A stretch of 64,000 nucleotides of DNA from Monosporascus cannonballus (taxonomy: Eukaryota > Ascomycota > Sordariomycetes > Xylariales), in NCBI GenBank assembly GCA_004154925.1, contig QJNS01000036.1, positions 124,001 through 188,000 on the forward strand, in the 5' to 3' direction. Within the stretch, counting starts at the first letter, position 1. Each line of letters starts with the position of its first letter. The notes beneath the pieces were generated by a model. It was not told the DNA's origin, made no database searches, and was given only the letters and a program-made list of their open reading frames with translations. Positions 25,601 through 39,638 of this stretch are shown in pieces. The translations under genes and the position numbers were made by a program.

Positions 25601-28600
25601 ATGGTGTGTGGTCCACGAACCTTTATCGATTGCCATCGCACTTTCTTGCAACTAGATAGGCAGGTATCCGGCTGTCCAGGTAGCCACCAGCGCTGACATG
25701 GCAGCGCTCCGATGCCGATGGATATTAGGTCAGAATCTTGAACCAGCAGATGCTGCGACATCTGGTTGCCGGCATCTATGCAACTCGTAAGCTGTGGGCG
25801 TAAGCGATACGAAGTAGGATTTTTGCTAACAGGGCCGATCATACTAGGCTTGCCAGTCTCACGATAACAGTCATCGGAATTTCCGTGTTCATGCAATAAC
25901 TCTACGGATCCAAGTTGTCGTCGACGTAAATTCCCGTTATCTCTTGTTCCCACGTGGGTAATGTGTGTATCTGCATCCTTGTTGGGAAGAGGGACAGGGA
26001 CCCTCGCGGTCTTTGTTGATGTCAGACTGTTCCCACAACAAGCAAACTCGGGGAGAATGCAACGATGCGACGTAGCCTCATCGAAATTGTTTCAGAGGAT
26101 CCCCAGAGAGGTGATTGGCCGTTCAACGAGCTTCCAATCGGTCGTCCCCTGTTTGCGCTAACCGAAGGACACTACTACTACTATAATCAAAACTTTATAA
26201 TATCAGGGTACTTCCGTCCGCTACGCACTCGTGATCAGATGCCGAGGCTTCGGCTACGACAACCGCTTCTACCATATGCTTGCTGGCGGGAAGTTTGACA
26301 ATCCACATGGAACTAGGTGTCTTTCACTCGCTAGATGACTAGAGCAGCCCATCCGCAAACTTTTCCCAACGCCAACGTCGGGTTTGTTATTAGCCCTGGG
26401 GATATCAGTACCGAGAATGAAAACCCCTGATACCAAACTGCCGGCGAGCCCGAGTCGCGTGTAAGAGGATCGGGGTCCTGGCATGATGGCTTTCAGCCCG
26501 GTCCAAACGCCCACCTAATTGAAGTTTGACTTGCACAGCCGAAGCAGCAGATTCTGCAGTTCGATATGCAATATTGCCAGCCTCCTTGCCTCTGAAGGCG
26601 GGATGGTCTTCACCAAGTAAGTTACCGCTCCATACTCACACCTATGACGTATCGTAGGGCGAATGCTATCGTCGGGCTGCAATTGTAAGGTTTCAGGTTT
26701 CTCCACAGAGTTCCGGTCTCGTTGGCCCGAACATGCCCTTTCATTGCATCGCCCGTGACTAAGCGCCGAGTGCAGAACCAAAGCCCTGGAAAGATGTTCT
26801 CGCGACATAAGCGACATGCCTTTCGTGCGACCTTAACCGAATTCGAGCTGGAGTTATGTCGTCAGCGCAGCCAGAAGAAGCCGGTGTTCGGCATGGACAA
26901 CCTGGCCCATAATGCAGCCGAAGGCTCGAGTCATGTTCGTGGCGGCATCCACTAGACTTCAGAAATCCCTGCCGAGTCTGACAGACATTGAGTCCAATCC
27001 TACGATTAGCTGCAACTCGAGGGCGGTGTGCGGAGGTTTCGGAAGCGAGTTCAGTTGAGATCTCCCATGCATGAACATGGTTTTGGCTGGCTAGAGAAGG
27101 GAACCCGAAGTGTCGGTAACCTAACGGCCTTGCAGAAGGCCGCACGAAATCGAACGGGGGGGGTGTAATGTGTCGTTTATTAGTTCCTGTCATCAAGCTG
27201 CTTTTTGCCACGAATATCCCTGGAGCCGGCGGTAGTTTAAACTCACAGTCGAGACGGTTTGTAGACCGGCAATTCTCCTGGAAAGAGGAACCCCTGATTA
27301 AAATAGAGGGCTCGACTACCAGACATAGAGCAGGTAAAAAATCCTGCCGAGTTTATCAGTAGTGTAGAAGCCAGCAGACCTCCCCCTGGAGCGACAAACA
27401 GAAAACCCCATGGACCGGGAGATGACAGGGATTGTGGAATTCTTCTAGAAGCAAGGGCGTTGCCAACCCTGAATAGCGCTGCTCAGTTTAATAACCCTAG
27501 AGCTAGCGGCAACTGAAGTTGAGTGCTTGGCTAGAGCAGAGGAAATTGATACTCCGTGTCGTGCCCCTAGGTAGTCCGTGTTCGTCTCATGAATCGGGCG
27601 ACAGTAATCCCAGGTTCGAACGGACTCGGTTAATCTCACTGGTTTCAAGGATCAATGTTACTGCTTGATGACGAAATACGATACGAAATCGGTCTTTGAT
27701 CCATAAAGAGCATCATTTTCCAGAAGATACCTTTTGTGCGTTTGCGCCAGGAAGAGAGACATGGATACGACGCCATCACATGGCCCACAACTCAAGCCAC
27801 AATCAGGAAGCATTGCCAAAAATACACACAGCACGCAATCTACTGAGGCGTCCACGCTTCTTTTACCCATAGTAGCCATCGCTGCAGTGCCTCATTACGC
27901 GCAGACCACACTACCGCATCTGTAAGAGCAGTGTTCGGGTATATGCGGGCTTTAACCATATCGTACAGTATTTTTGGTGTCCCTAGCCTCGTCTCCGTTT
28001 GATCACTCATGCAAGCATACATCGGCGGCAGATCTCCTCTTAATGCATTGGTGCCCCTCGTGACAGATGCGACACGGTCGGCGCATTGGTCAGGCGGTAA
28101 GAATGCCGAAACATGGAGCGCTTGCTTCCTAGCTGCCGAAATATCGCACGATGATGCTGTATTTTGCGGAGTTTGTTCACATTAGCTGCTTGGCCGTTCC
28201 TGTATTTATGCCATGGACTCCGGGAGGATTCTGATACCAGTGCAGGCCAGCACATAATGAGTCATAGCCCACTTGTAACGGTCATTCCATAATTGTAAAT
28301 TGATACGTATCGGGTATGCGATAGGAGCACAGGGCATACTGTCCGAAGTCTGCGATTCTGTCAGGGTAAACGTGTTATGATAACAGGCCGTACTGTATAG
28401 CATCCATGGATACCCCCTACTTCAACATTTCTGGGTCCGGTTCCGAGCTGCGTTGCACTCAGTACGGTCAAGTGGAAAAGTCAACTGGGTAAAATACCGG
28501 GTTTCACCGCGCCGTAGACAAACGGCAAACGTGAATTATGCGAATGATAATTCAGCTTCATACTCGTGTGGGCCGTATCGAGTCGCGACTGCGATACAAC

Positions 28601-30540
28601 CGCGCTGGCCATGGTTCAAGACGATCTTCCGAAATGCTTACATCGTTTCCAGTCAAGGGCTTGCTGCAACTTAGCTGCAACGTATATATCAGGTTCTAGA
28701 TTCAAGCCATCAAGGCCTCACCCCATTTATGAGGCCACCCTTGAGCTTTTTCAGCCTCCTACAAGTCTGAACTTTTGGTGATCTTAAAGTGGTGTCCTAA
28801 ACGTTGCCACTAGATGCGATCTCCACACTAGTATATTAACTTCTAACGTCAGATTAAAGATACTCGACCACATATACGAACAGTAGCCGCGGTAGCAGAT
28901 CCGAAAATAGATAAACGAACCGGACTACGGAGAATTTAATATACGGGATTATATCTCGATACCATAGGCTTTTGCTGTTTCCATCCTGGAATCTCGGCAA
29001 GGTAATCCGATCAACTCGGGGTACCCTAACGAGCAGACTTTTGCCTTGTTTATGCACTTATTTAATTGATGGATTATTGCGTGGCTACCTAGTACGAAGT
29101 AGGTTCACACCAGCCATCTTTAGGGCTGGAATGCAGGGTTAGTGCAGCTTTTGCTCAGATGTCGATCACCTGGGCCAAGGACAGCTGAATGAATGCGTGT
29201 CCCTTGGAATTATTGTCCTTACCTATTACCATCCGGTGTTAATTGAATCAGCAATTGGATTGAAGGGGTCTCCCGAAACTCCGAGAAACGTGCTCTAGCT
29301 AGACTCAACTTGTATCGCAGCTCGCATCTTTGCGCCCTGATCTTTCTTACCCCTTGACTCGAGCGCATTTCGATTTCCCGAAATGGTCTCGCGTTTGTCC
29401 TTCGACATCGATAGCAAGTGACCTGAAACGACCGAATTGTTGAACGATAAATGATTGACAGCTTTTTGGAAACTCACCGCAACAACCTTGAAGAATATGC
29501 TCAAATGAGGTCCCCACTTTGCCAGCGCTGAATGACACAATCGGTGGCCAGTAACAAAATTTTTCCGCGTTAGGAAGTGATCAAATGTCAGCAAGAGAGT
29601 GCCCAGGTGTTGCGAGGTGGAGCTTTAGTGAAATGGGCTGCGGAGTACCTGATCGTTCTTCGAGGCTTCTATGCAGGAGTGGAGCATCCCCCTCCTGGAG
29701 CCTGCTATGTGATCTTTGATTGCTTTGACCCCTATGTGGTCCTTCCCCTGGGTCCAGTTTGTGCTCAACCTCCTGAAATCAACCTAAACACCTCTCAAGT
29801 GCCAGTACTCCGTACATGAATCAGGAACCCCGATCACGACCATCGGGTACATACTGGAAATAGCTCTTTGTGGATCGAAGGTGTGAATACGATGTGATGA
29901 CATCCGGGTGTGCGTATCGTTGATCTTCCAAGTCGCAAGCATGGACTGGTCGGGATAATCGGCAGTAGAGCTGTCGGAGTCGTATGGTATGGACCGACTG
30001 GTCGCAAGGTCCGCAACCAACGATTTCCGGCCAAACCCAATTTCAGTCCTGTTCAGCTTTTTTAACTTGCGTGTTGGAAATCGGGGCTGCCAGGGCTCTC
30101 CTAGCCACTTGAATGTTGTCTTCTGGGGAAGGATGTACCAAAACCGCCTGCTTTGTACTGTACATCCAGCGAAGCCGCAGGGGTGCGATTTGGGTCTTAT
30201 GCTTGTTTCATTACACCTCTTTTGTGGAGCTCGCCATGCTCTACCCCTGTTCCCTGTTGCGTCCTTGGCTGCGTCACTGTGGCCCTGACGGTTTGGGAAA
30301 TTCAATTTTGGTCATCCACGTCCGAGGTACGCATTATAGAAAAAAGAGATACTTCCCTAGTACCTGGCTAATTCACGAGTTCCAGCTATTTCTCTGATAA
30401 TCGTCTTGAATCCCCAAGTCCTAGTCCGGTACTGCTCTGAGGCGGTGTACTTTCCGTTGTAGCCCCATGAGCGAAGCGCGAACCGACAACAGTTCATCAT
30501 ATTGGCCGAACAGACGATTATCATTCTTCGGCAGCCTCCA
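22618..30540. other. Gene-free GC-balanced stretch
   Basis: Nearly 8 kb with normal base composition holds only short frames (at most 219 codons, 23616-24275) that overlap frames on the other strand and show no domain, splice logic or codon preference. A few pieces read somewhat like protein, notably minus-strand 24685-24915 and 25570-25953, but I could not assign them. It is not RIP-mutated like the 39-64 kb block. It may be old intergenic DNA or decayed unique genes. Confidence 0.5.
24191..24210. repeat. ATGGC microsatellite, four copies
   Basis: Four perfect tandem copies of the pentamer ATGGC. Probably replication slippage; no role is suggested. Confidence 0.9.
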
Positions 30541-30912
30541 GATATAATAACCACCTCCCCCGTGATCTCTCCCCCAGTCGTCCGATTCGATTCACCATAA
30601 CAAGTTCCACCAGACATATCACAAACGCAACTTATCATCTTCAAAGTCAACGAGCCTCTCATCAAACCACTTCCTCAGCCTTTCTCGCAGCCAAGGAAGC
30701 ATCAACTCACATCAACTCTCTGTCTTGTACGCTCACAAGACCAGTACCACCAACAACACAACGGATCGGCTTTAAGCCTCACCACTTCAACAACCGTCAA
30801 GCTGGCTTCCACTCAGGTTTGCGAGATGCCTTCTCAGCGCCCCTCGCAACTACCTCCATGCCCCGGCCCGCCACCGAGTAGGCCGCTCCCTCCGCTGCCC
30901 AAGAGTAGTTAA
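30541..30912 (+). pseudogene. Promoter-like pyrimidine-rich leader with a 28-codon ORF stub
   Basis: From about 30540 the plus strand becomes rich in C, T and CAA/ACC words, which resembles a fungal promoter and 5' leader. An ATG at 30826 opens a 28-residue frame (MPSQRPSQLPPCPGPPPSRP and on) ending TAA at 30910-30912. The short Pro-rich peptide looks like the N-terminus of a lost gene, or a true small ORF. Nothing after it continues a recognisable protein. Confidence 0.25.
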
Positions 30913-32680
30913 TTTAGTGTGGACTCATGGCAGGGCAGTCGGTAGTGGTGGTCAATTCGCACATCAGACTGCTACCAACTGCATTTCAAAAGACACTAGA
31001 GCACTTGCGATGTGCAGACAGCGAAGCATACAATTGCAGCCCTGTATGCGCCGCCTGTCAGCGGAATAGCAAGATGCTATTCTTGACCTCTCCATCTGCT
31101 CCCGAGGCGCATATATGCATATGCAGGTCATCGGCATTGCATACTTTCCACCTACCCGCCATCCCACCAGTGGTGCTGACGGATACTTACACAAACTGCG
31201 GCTCGACAACGCCTGATTGCGAAGCTGCATTGCAACCGACAACGTGCACGCTTCACGTGGGGGCCGAACTCACCGCCCTTCGTGCAATTCTATCAATGCC
31301 GACCACCAGGCATCCCATCCTGCGAGCTGGCTCGAAGGAGCTATTACCTTCTTAGTCGCACATGGCGCCTAGTCTGTACTTTTAATACGAATACCGCCAT
31401 TTTAATATCGATCTTACGACAACAATCACGCAAACAGGAAACTTTGGCATTTAGGGAGGGAAACCGGGGCCGTCGTGCCACTCGGTTCAGGAGTTTCCGG
31501 GGGTTTCGGTTTGGGGAAATGTACTATAGAGAACAGCATTATCAGGGCGCCACTGCAAATAATGGCCACATATGCAAGGGGTACTCTAAGGGAAGGAGAA
31601 CCGGGTTCACGATGGACGCACGCATACGCACACTCATCGGTGGATGATAGGAACGATTTGTGACACGAGGATTTCAGTAAAGCTGAATGAAGAATACAAA
31701 CTATTCATGCAATACACAACCTGTCTTACTCATAGGTGACCATGCTTGCATTCAATCCAGCCTGCTGTCTACCACTGTTCCCTGATTACTCCTGACTGCT
31801 GGTGGAGGGGCTCGCAATATTTGAGGGGGTTTAATGACTTCCCATACTTGGTTCACGCCCACCGAGGGGCAGTCCCGGTCGCCAGGGTCGAAGCAGCGGT
31901 TGTCCCTAAGATTATGCTGTATCCGCGTATGAGTTCGCGAACGCCCCAGATCGGGCGGCTTGCGTAGCGCGTTCTTGGGGAGTGTGGATTGCAGAAGCCC
32001 GATGCCAGCGAATCTGGACCCAAGTGGCAAGGTACCGCCCAGCGACAAGTCATCGTCTGCGCCATGATAGTTTTCAACTGTGGTAATAAGAGGGCCGCGG
32101 GGATAGATTTGTGGCTACGGCCATCGGAAAAGCCGGCCGGACATACCACCAAATTGGTTCCAATTCCACACGACGCCAGCCAGGCCTGCTGCTCATCAAA
32201 ACATACGATCTACATACATGCAGTTTCCTTTGTCGCACGCGGGGAGGGGGAGGATCTTGCGGGAGTAGCGGAGATGCAGGAGGAGTGCGCGGCCAGCCTT
32301 CCTTGTCTATGTAAGCTCGAAGGAGACGATTACGAATAACTGGCACATTACATTACGTATGCGTGTGTATACGTACGCAGCTCCAAATTGCGCCGGTGCT
32401 CATACCCTACCTACCTAGGATCGCCTTGTTGAGCGATAGGAGAGGCGGTTATGAGTGCCCTCTTCTTAACGTCCTGAGCTTGCAAAGGGAGTGAAACGAA
32501 GGGTCATTCCGACGTGCTTTTTCCCTTTTACTCGAGTTCCTCATTTGGATCTCGGCACGTCTTAAAATACGAGGCTAAGGGTAAGCATACCATGCAGCCC
32601 GTGCATATTGGGCCGTCTCCTTGACCCCTGCTAATTTATATGGCCCGTTCGAGACCTGCCAATGCCCTGAAGCACTGGAA
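30913..32680. other. Intergenic region, no supportable gene
   Basis: GC-balanced sequence continues without a supportable gene. The longest frame, plus-strand 30927-31355, has no recognisable motif and overlaps minus-strand frames. Confidence 0.45.
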
Positions 32681-32682
32681 AC

Positions 32683-32775
32683 TCTGGCAAGGTGGTTGAC
32701 AAAAAAAAATTGATAGTGCCCTAGTTGTGAGTTGTAAAGTAACACTATCAATTTTTTGTCAACCACCTTGTCTGG
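32683..32775. mobile_element. Hairpin / foldback mini-element with 5-bp flanking repeat
   Basis: Arms at 32688-32718 and 32743-32770 are inverted copies of each other, reading CAAGGTGGTTGAC, an A-run, then TTGATAGTG. The only difference is the A-run (nine versus six). The loop is about 24 nt. The 83-bp element is flanked directly by TCTGG on both sides (32683-32687 and 32771-32775), which looks like a 5-bp target-site duplication. It is much smaller than most MITEs and has no coding capacity. A foldback transposon remnant is the best reading; a transcribed hairpin RNA is an alternative. Confidence 0.65.
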
Positions 32776-32945
32776 GACCCCTGGAAGCCCTGGCTAATCG
32801 CCGACATGGGAGCCGCCGATATGGGAAGCCGTCGGCCTGGAAGTTCCGGACGCCCTGGGAGCCCCAGCAGAGACATGGCAGCCGGCGACCCGGAATCCTG
32901 GAAGCCCTGGCTAGCCGTCGACCTGGAAGTCGTCGACGTTGCTGA
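32776..32945. repeat. Degenerate CCTGGAAG/GCCGNCGA repeats
   Basis: Words such as CCTGGAAG, CCCTGG, GGGAGCC and GCCG(T/A)CGA(C/T) recur at irregular spacing, so the plus-strand translation repeats EALANRR / GSRR-like units. The pattern is a worn tandem repeat rather than a clean array. It begins at the right edge of the hairpin element. No gene is implied. Confidence 0.5.
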
Positions 32946-33010
32946 TTGGCGACTTGCTAACCTTAGCTAACCACTTCGTTGAGGACCTGGCATAAGCTGT
33001 GGACAGCTTG

Positions 33011-33064
33011 GCCTAGACTTGCGGGCGGGATGTCGGGGCCTAGACTTGCGGGCGGGATGTCGGG
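33011..33064. repeat. Perfect 27-bp tandem duplication
   Basis: The 27-bp unit starting GCCTAGACTTGCGGGCGGGA is present twice head to tail (33011-33037 and 33038-33064) with no mismatch. The third copy stops after two matching bases. Perfect identity suggests a recent duplication in otherwise worn DNA. Confidence 0.9.
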
Positions 33065-34158
33065 GCTAGGTCCGGTAGTTGGCGTTCCGCCCTGGCGGTA
33101 CATACCCACTGATAGTGCCACAAGTCAGAGACGAGGTTCGTGCTAAAACTGCCACCGCCTCTTGAAAAAAACCAGCTCCCCGGTTTACGTGTTCGTACGA
33201 GTGGGTGGATGGCCCTGCTTCGTGCATGTAGGTATGCATATGTGTATGCACGGCAGTAGCACGATCACATCAAGAGTTGCAGATCTCACGGCGAAACGAT
33301 GGCGTGTTATTGTTACTACCAGTAAGTACTCTACGTTGGAGCCCGACTCGCGCGCGAATGGAATAGGGAAGAGGGGGCCTTCTTGAAGAAATGTTCGCCG
33401 GCTGTTCCGGTACGAAGATCGAGATGAAGATCGCACGTCTGGGGCTCCCGGCCGATCCGATCAGTACCAAGCTCCCATGGGGAAGGTGGAGCCTGCCGGG
33501 GTAGCAATGGATTGCTCCGGATCTCGTCGCCTTAGACGTATTTATGTTTCGACTTTGTTCTAACTTCTTTCGAACTCCGTCTTGACATGATAATAAGCAA
33601 TATCAGTTTAGGGACGGTTCCAGATCAAGTAACGAAATCCCATAGGTTACTTGTGAATTCGCTGAGCTCCCCGGCCTTCTGTGGGGCTACTCCGCGGAAA
33701 TGGTTCTCCGTTCATTATGCACTGAATACCGTATTAGGGATCTCTTTAAAATTGTCCACTTGGCAAATGCCGAGGTGGTGATCCCCCGGGCGGGCTTAGT
33801 TTCCTCCCTTCCTAGTTGGCTGCGCAGGGCTGTGCAGGGCTGCACTGGCACATCCACGATGCCTAACTTTCAACGATTATACATATCGCAATTATGGAAC
33901 GAAGAAGAACTAAACCCATCTGGGAGAGTATCATCTTGGCCCCCGCCAAGTGGTCGGATTCCAGAGATCATACGGTAACCCCCAGGGACCATCCTTAGCA
34001 TCAGACAGAGTTCGGCGGACATTGCGATTGGAGAAGTCACGTTGAATTTGAATTTGTTGCCTAACCGACTAACTGCTCGTTACGAGGAAGAAATCTGGCA
34101 AATCTGGATTTCCGCTTGTGTCAAATTTATGTAACGGCACGGAGTGCCCCCCTAGAAC
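33065..34158. other. Intergenic region upstream of the transcription factor pseudogene
   Basis: No gene seen. The promoter of the former Zn2Cys6 gene should lie in the last few hundred bases. Confidence 0.4.
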
Positions 34159-36223
34159 ATGCAATACACAGATCCGCGCCATCGCCCGTACAGACCCAAT
34201 CTCCGACGTGCATGCTTCGCCTGCAGACGGCGAAAGAGCCAATGCAAACTCGAACCGCGTTCGCCGGAGCCGATATGTCTTATGTGCCGGGTCCACGGTA
34301 CGGAGTGCTCGTTTCCGGCCCGTGGCGAAGTTGATATGCCAAGAAATTGCCGCGTTCCTCGGAGACGGAACAATGCCAGGCAGCCGCAGCGGTCCACCAG
34401 CGATACCCCGGCTCCACCGCTTACACCCCCCTTTTACGCAACCTGGTTCAACACCTGGTATACAGGGGGTTACGCCCCTATTATTGCAGCTACGAGCGGC
34501 GGCGAGGGCACCTGGCTCGGAGATGGGAACGGCGGCACCCCACGCTGGAAACCCAGCAGGACCCCTGTCTATCGACGATGCGGAGCATGAGAATCGTCAA
34601 ATCATTTGGCCCGTCGCGACGACAGATAGTCAGGTGCTCGCGGATTACCTATCGGCAGCGACGGATAACACCCGCGGACTGCGGCTGAGACGTCCCACGC
34701 CGAGCAATGTTGCCAAACTGGTCGTCTTCACGGCGGTGCGATAGCGTCCCGTCGGCTTGCCCACCTCGCAGAGTGTAGCACACATCAAATGCCAGATCAT
34801 CGAGAAATTGCTCGAGCCCCATATCGAGCTCTTGAACCATGCGTATGCTTCTGTTGGCCTCTGTCCTGTGACCCGATTGACCGAGCTTACGGATACTTCA
34901 AGGCAAAGCCCTGCCTGCCGCTCTTGGAGAGTTCGTTTTGAACGCGGTATACCACGGCGAGAGATCATATCTCGCCTGCCCTCCTCAGCAGCTTATACGC
35001 GCATAGTGTCGTCGACTGGAACTTCATTCCCCGAGTTGGCAGGGCCGAGATCTCTAGATATCCGTTTCATTTGGGACCAAGCGAATGAATCTAGCTACAC
35101 AGAGCTGCACCTACCACCCGGTATCTCAACCATTGGTGCAATAGTGCTGAAAGTGAGCGGTCGTCCGACAACTCTGCCGATTGGAAATGGATCTCGGCTC
35201 GGCTCTGCCCTGTCTCTTGCCCAGTCGCTGGGGTTAAACCACGACCCTACGCCTTGGTATATTCCAGAATCAGAGAATCATCTAGGGATGAGAAAATGGT
35301 GGTCACTTCACGTATATGACAAATAGTAAAGAATTCGACTTCTGCTTAGCGATCGACCTTTTAACGGAAGCCAGGACAAGCATGACATATGATACTCCGC
35401 CAAGTCTGCAGCGATCTACGTGCTATGGCCCGACGCCAACTCTCGAACATTTTACAGATCACACAATATTTCAGGGGCACCTTGGCGCTACAGCCGTATT
35501 TGTGGCGCTTTACACACTGACCGATGTCTCGCATCACTATCTTCGGTATATCTACACTCTGAATACGGAAGCGAACATCTCGGCCCGCCGCCTCGGATTC
35601 CGTCTTAACAGTTTGGTAGCGTCCCTGGAGGGCGATGTCCGAAAGACGACCACCCTGTTGAAATAGGAAGAGAGCCAGAATACCTGGTAACTCCACTTTT
35701 GCCGAGATTTATCACACCCGAGGGACACGGCTCCGCCTCCCCGGCGTCCCCAGCCTCCGCCTGGCCTAGCTCTCGGTCCAGCTCCTCCAGCGGCGGATCG
35801 AGCTAGACCTCGACCAGGCGAAGGATACGGAGGACTTCCGAGGACATCGTACACTTCGCGCAGGAGCCCGGCGAGGGGCAGCTGGGGGACTTCTGGCTCA
35901 GCGTCGGCGCCTTCGTCCTCTCGTCCACAGTGACCTTCCTGCTCCGGTACGTGCCCGTCGCGGAAAGCAACGACAGCGATCGGGGCCAGGACGAGCTAGC
36001 GCAGATCACGTCCCTCAGGCTCACCTGGGACCTCGGCGATCTGTGTCTGGCGTAGCACTGCGAGGTCGTGGGGAGGCTCATGGCCACCGCAGAGGCCAGC
36101 GACAGCCTGCTTGCTGTCCCCAACTACGACGATATAGGCATAGGGATACCCGATGCGCCTTCATCGATGAGCTATTTCCCAGCCTCTGGAATTTTTGACC
36201 ATTGCGATGGCCACTTGAATTAA
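34159..36223 (+). pseudogene. Zn2Cys6 transcription factor pseudogene (fungal_trans-type)
   Basis: The reading starts well: a Zn2Cys6 cluster (CFACRRRKSQC, then CLMC and TEC) at about 34207-34311 keeps all six cysteines. Downstream, family-like pieces appear in changing frames: a QIIWPVATTDSQVLADYLS segment (about 34597-34659), KPCLPLLESSF and ISPALLSSLYAHS (about 34908-35010), GLNHDPTPWYIPESE with WWSLHVYDK (35235-35323), FVALYTLTDVSHHYL (about 35500-35545), LSVQLLQRRIELDLDQ (about 35770-35817) and LGDFWLSVGAFVLSSTVTFL (about 35884-35943). I see in-frame stops at 34742, 34939, 35324, 35767 and 36053, and at least five frameshifts. Several stops fit TGG to TAG or CAG to TAG changes, as RIP or simple decay would give. 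Intact relatives (DAL81/UGA3-like regulators) control nitrogen-compound or specialised pathways. Terminal TAA at 36221-36223. Confidence 0.82.
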
Positions 36224-37048
36224 GGCAAGGATGAGGAGACGGGCCAGGACTTGACGTGTGTAAATGTGGTATGTAGAGTGGGTCCACAATGTTTTCCGAA
36301 GTGAAGCTTAACCGCGGATGCTGGGTAGGGATTAGGGGACGGCCCCAGCAACGATCAGAAGCCCCCGACCCCGACGAGAATGAGCTGGAGAGCCTGTCCA
36401 CAAGCAGTCGGTCGATATGATTAGTATGATTCCTTGTCAACCAAGTCTCATGTCGGTGTCGTGTCCATCTCACACCACACCGGAATCAAGTGAAATATTT
36501 ATCAGTCGGGATTTAATACGCCTTGCGGTACGGGGCTAAGGACTTCGGTGGTAATAAACATTTAAAGCAGAGTATAGGAGATCTGTTTTGACGCTTGTTG
36601 GCTATCGTACATTCCAGTCCAATGATCAGGCACTACGTAGGCCTTCCCTCTTCGAGGTGCGTATTCCAATAGTTGTAATAGTCCTCCCTTTCGGTTATCC
36701 ATGATCTGCTACATATAGAACATAAGGGAACCTTATAAGAAGAGCTTTATATATCAAACGTGCTGCTTAGCTTACGCGAAATGTGCCTTGCGATTTCAAG
36801 TTAACATTTTTGCATAACAGGAACGCTTTCTGTAGATCGCAATTTTGGATTGCGACCACGGCATCCTTAGGCACACCACGCTTTATTTTTAGCTACCTGC
36901 ACTACTAAGCCGCACCGACCATCAACACAAAACCTGAAAATGCAATAACGTCTACGCAGACAGCGAGCACCAGAACGATTCACAGCATATCTGTCTACCG
37001 CTATCAAATTTGGTCTCGGTGTTAGGCAAACGTGCCTTGAAGCAGTCA
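36224..37048. other. Intergenic region between two convergent pseudogenes
   Basis: No gene seen. Composition is somewhat AT-richer than the pseudogenes. It would have contained the two 3' untranslated regions. Confidence 0.45.
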
Positions 37049-38735
<1,687 letters not shown>

Positions 38736-39180
38736 TCGGTGACTGCTTAGATATCTTGGGTGAGTCCAGGGCGCTATTGTCGATTATCTCTTACGAGTTG
38801 CGCACTGGCGCTCTGCTGGGGTCATCTGTAACGGATGAGTTCTTACCATGGACGTACACAAACGCTTCCTTTAGATAAATTGATGTGCTTATATGCAGAC
38901 GTTCTCTTATAATCCAGCAAGGATGAACCGATCCGCCATCGCCTATCCAAACCCTTGCCGCGAACAAGCTCCCCTATCTACTGCTACGGACGCCGTGGGA
39001 AACTTCGCCGGCCCTTCTATGGTCTTGATATCATAGCTAACGAAAGTCTTTGATGGATTGCTGATAGCAGTTGCCTCGGGTGCCAATTGTGCACTTCAAT
39101 AACAGGCCTGATCTGAGCTCCTAAAAGGGATGCTCTAAGTGCCTAGTCCCCGCCTTCTGAATGGACCTATTTTATAAATT
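38736..39180. other. Transition zone between gene-bearing DNA and the AT-rich block
   Basis: Upstream flank of the aminotransferase pseudogene, where its promoter would have been. Composition is still balanced to about 39170 and then switches within roughly 100 bp to the AT-rich regime. No gene seen. Confidence 0.45.
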
Positions 39181-39638
39181 GACCTCCTTGCTGAGTTTTA
39201 AACCTGGGTTTAAAAATATCGCGCTAAATAACGGTTTCATATGGATGTACATATGGATATAAAATAATATATAATTTATATCTCGTATTATAGCAAAGGA
39301 GTACATGCTATAATATAAAGAACTTACTGTAATTAACTAAAAAAGTTAAAACTTAAATATTTGATATAATAATACTTTAATATATTATTTTTACATTGTA
39401 AGTTAAAATAAAGCGCGTTTTCAAGTATATAAAATATTAAATATATTAATTAATATCTTTAAAAAATAGTTTAGTATTTTTTGATGTTATAAAAACTATA
39501 TATAAAAGTTAATAAGTTAATAATTTATAAACTATTGCGAACTTACTTAAAATATTAAAACTTTTAACGCTAAACGTTATTAATGCGTAAGAACTAGCTA
39601 ATATCTTATAGCTAAATAACTTAATATTAATCTTAATA

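Noticed and set aside
27520..27640. tRNA-like signal: TGGCTAGAGCAGAGG followed by GGTTCGAAC
   Set aside because: The bases around GGTTCGAAC do not form a T stem and no acceptor stem closes the structure. Spacing would require a long variable arm that I could not pair.
29784..30305. 173-codon minus-strand frame
   Set aside because: No recognisable domain and no splice or codon-use support; kept as part of the gene-free stretch.
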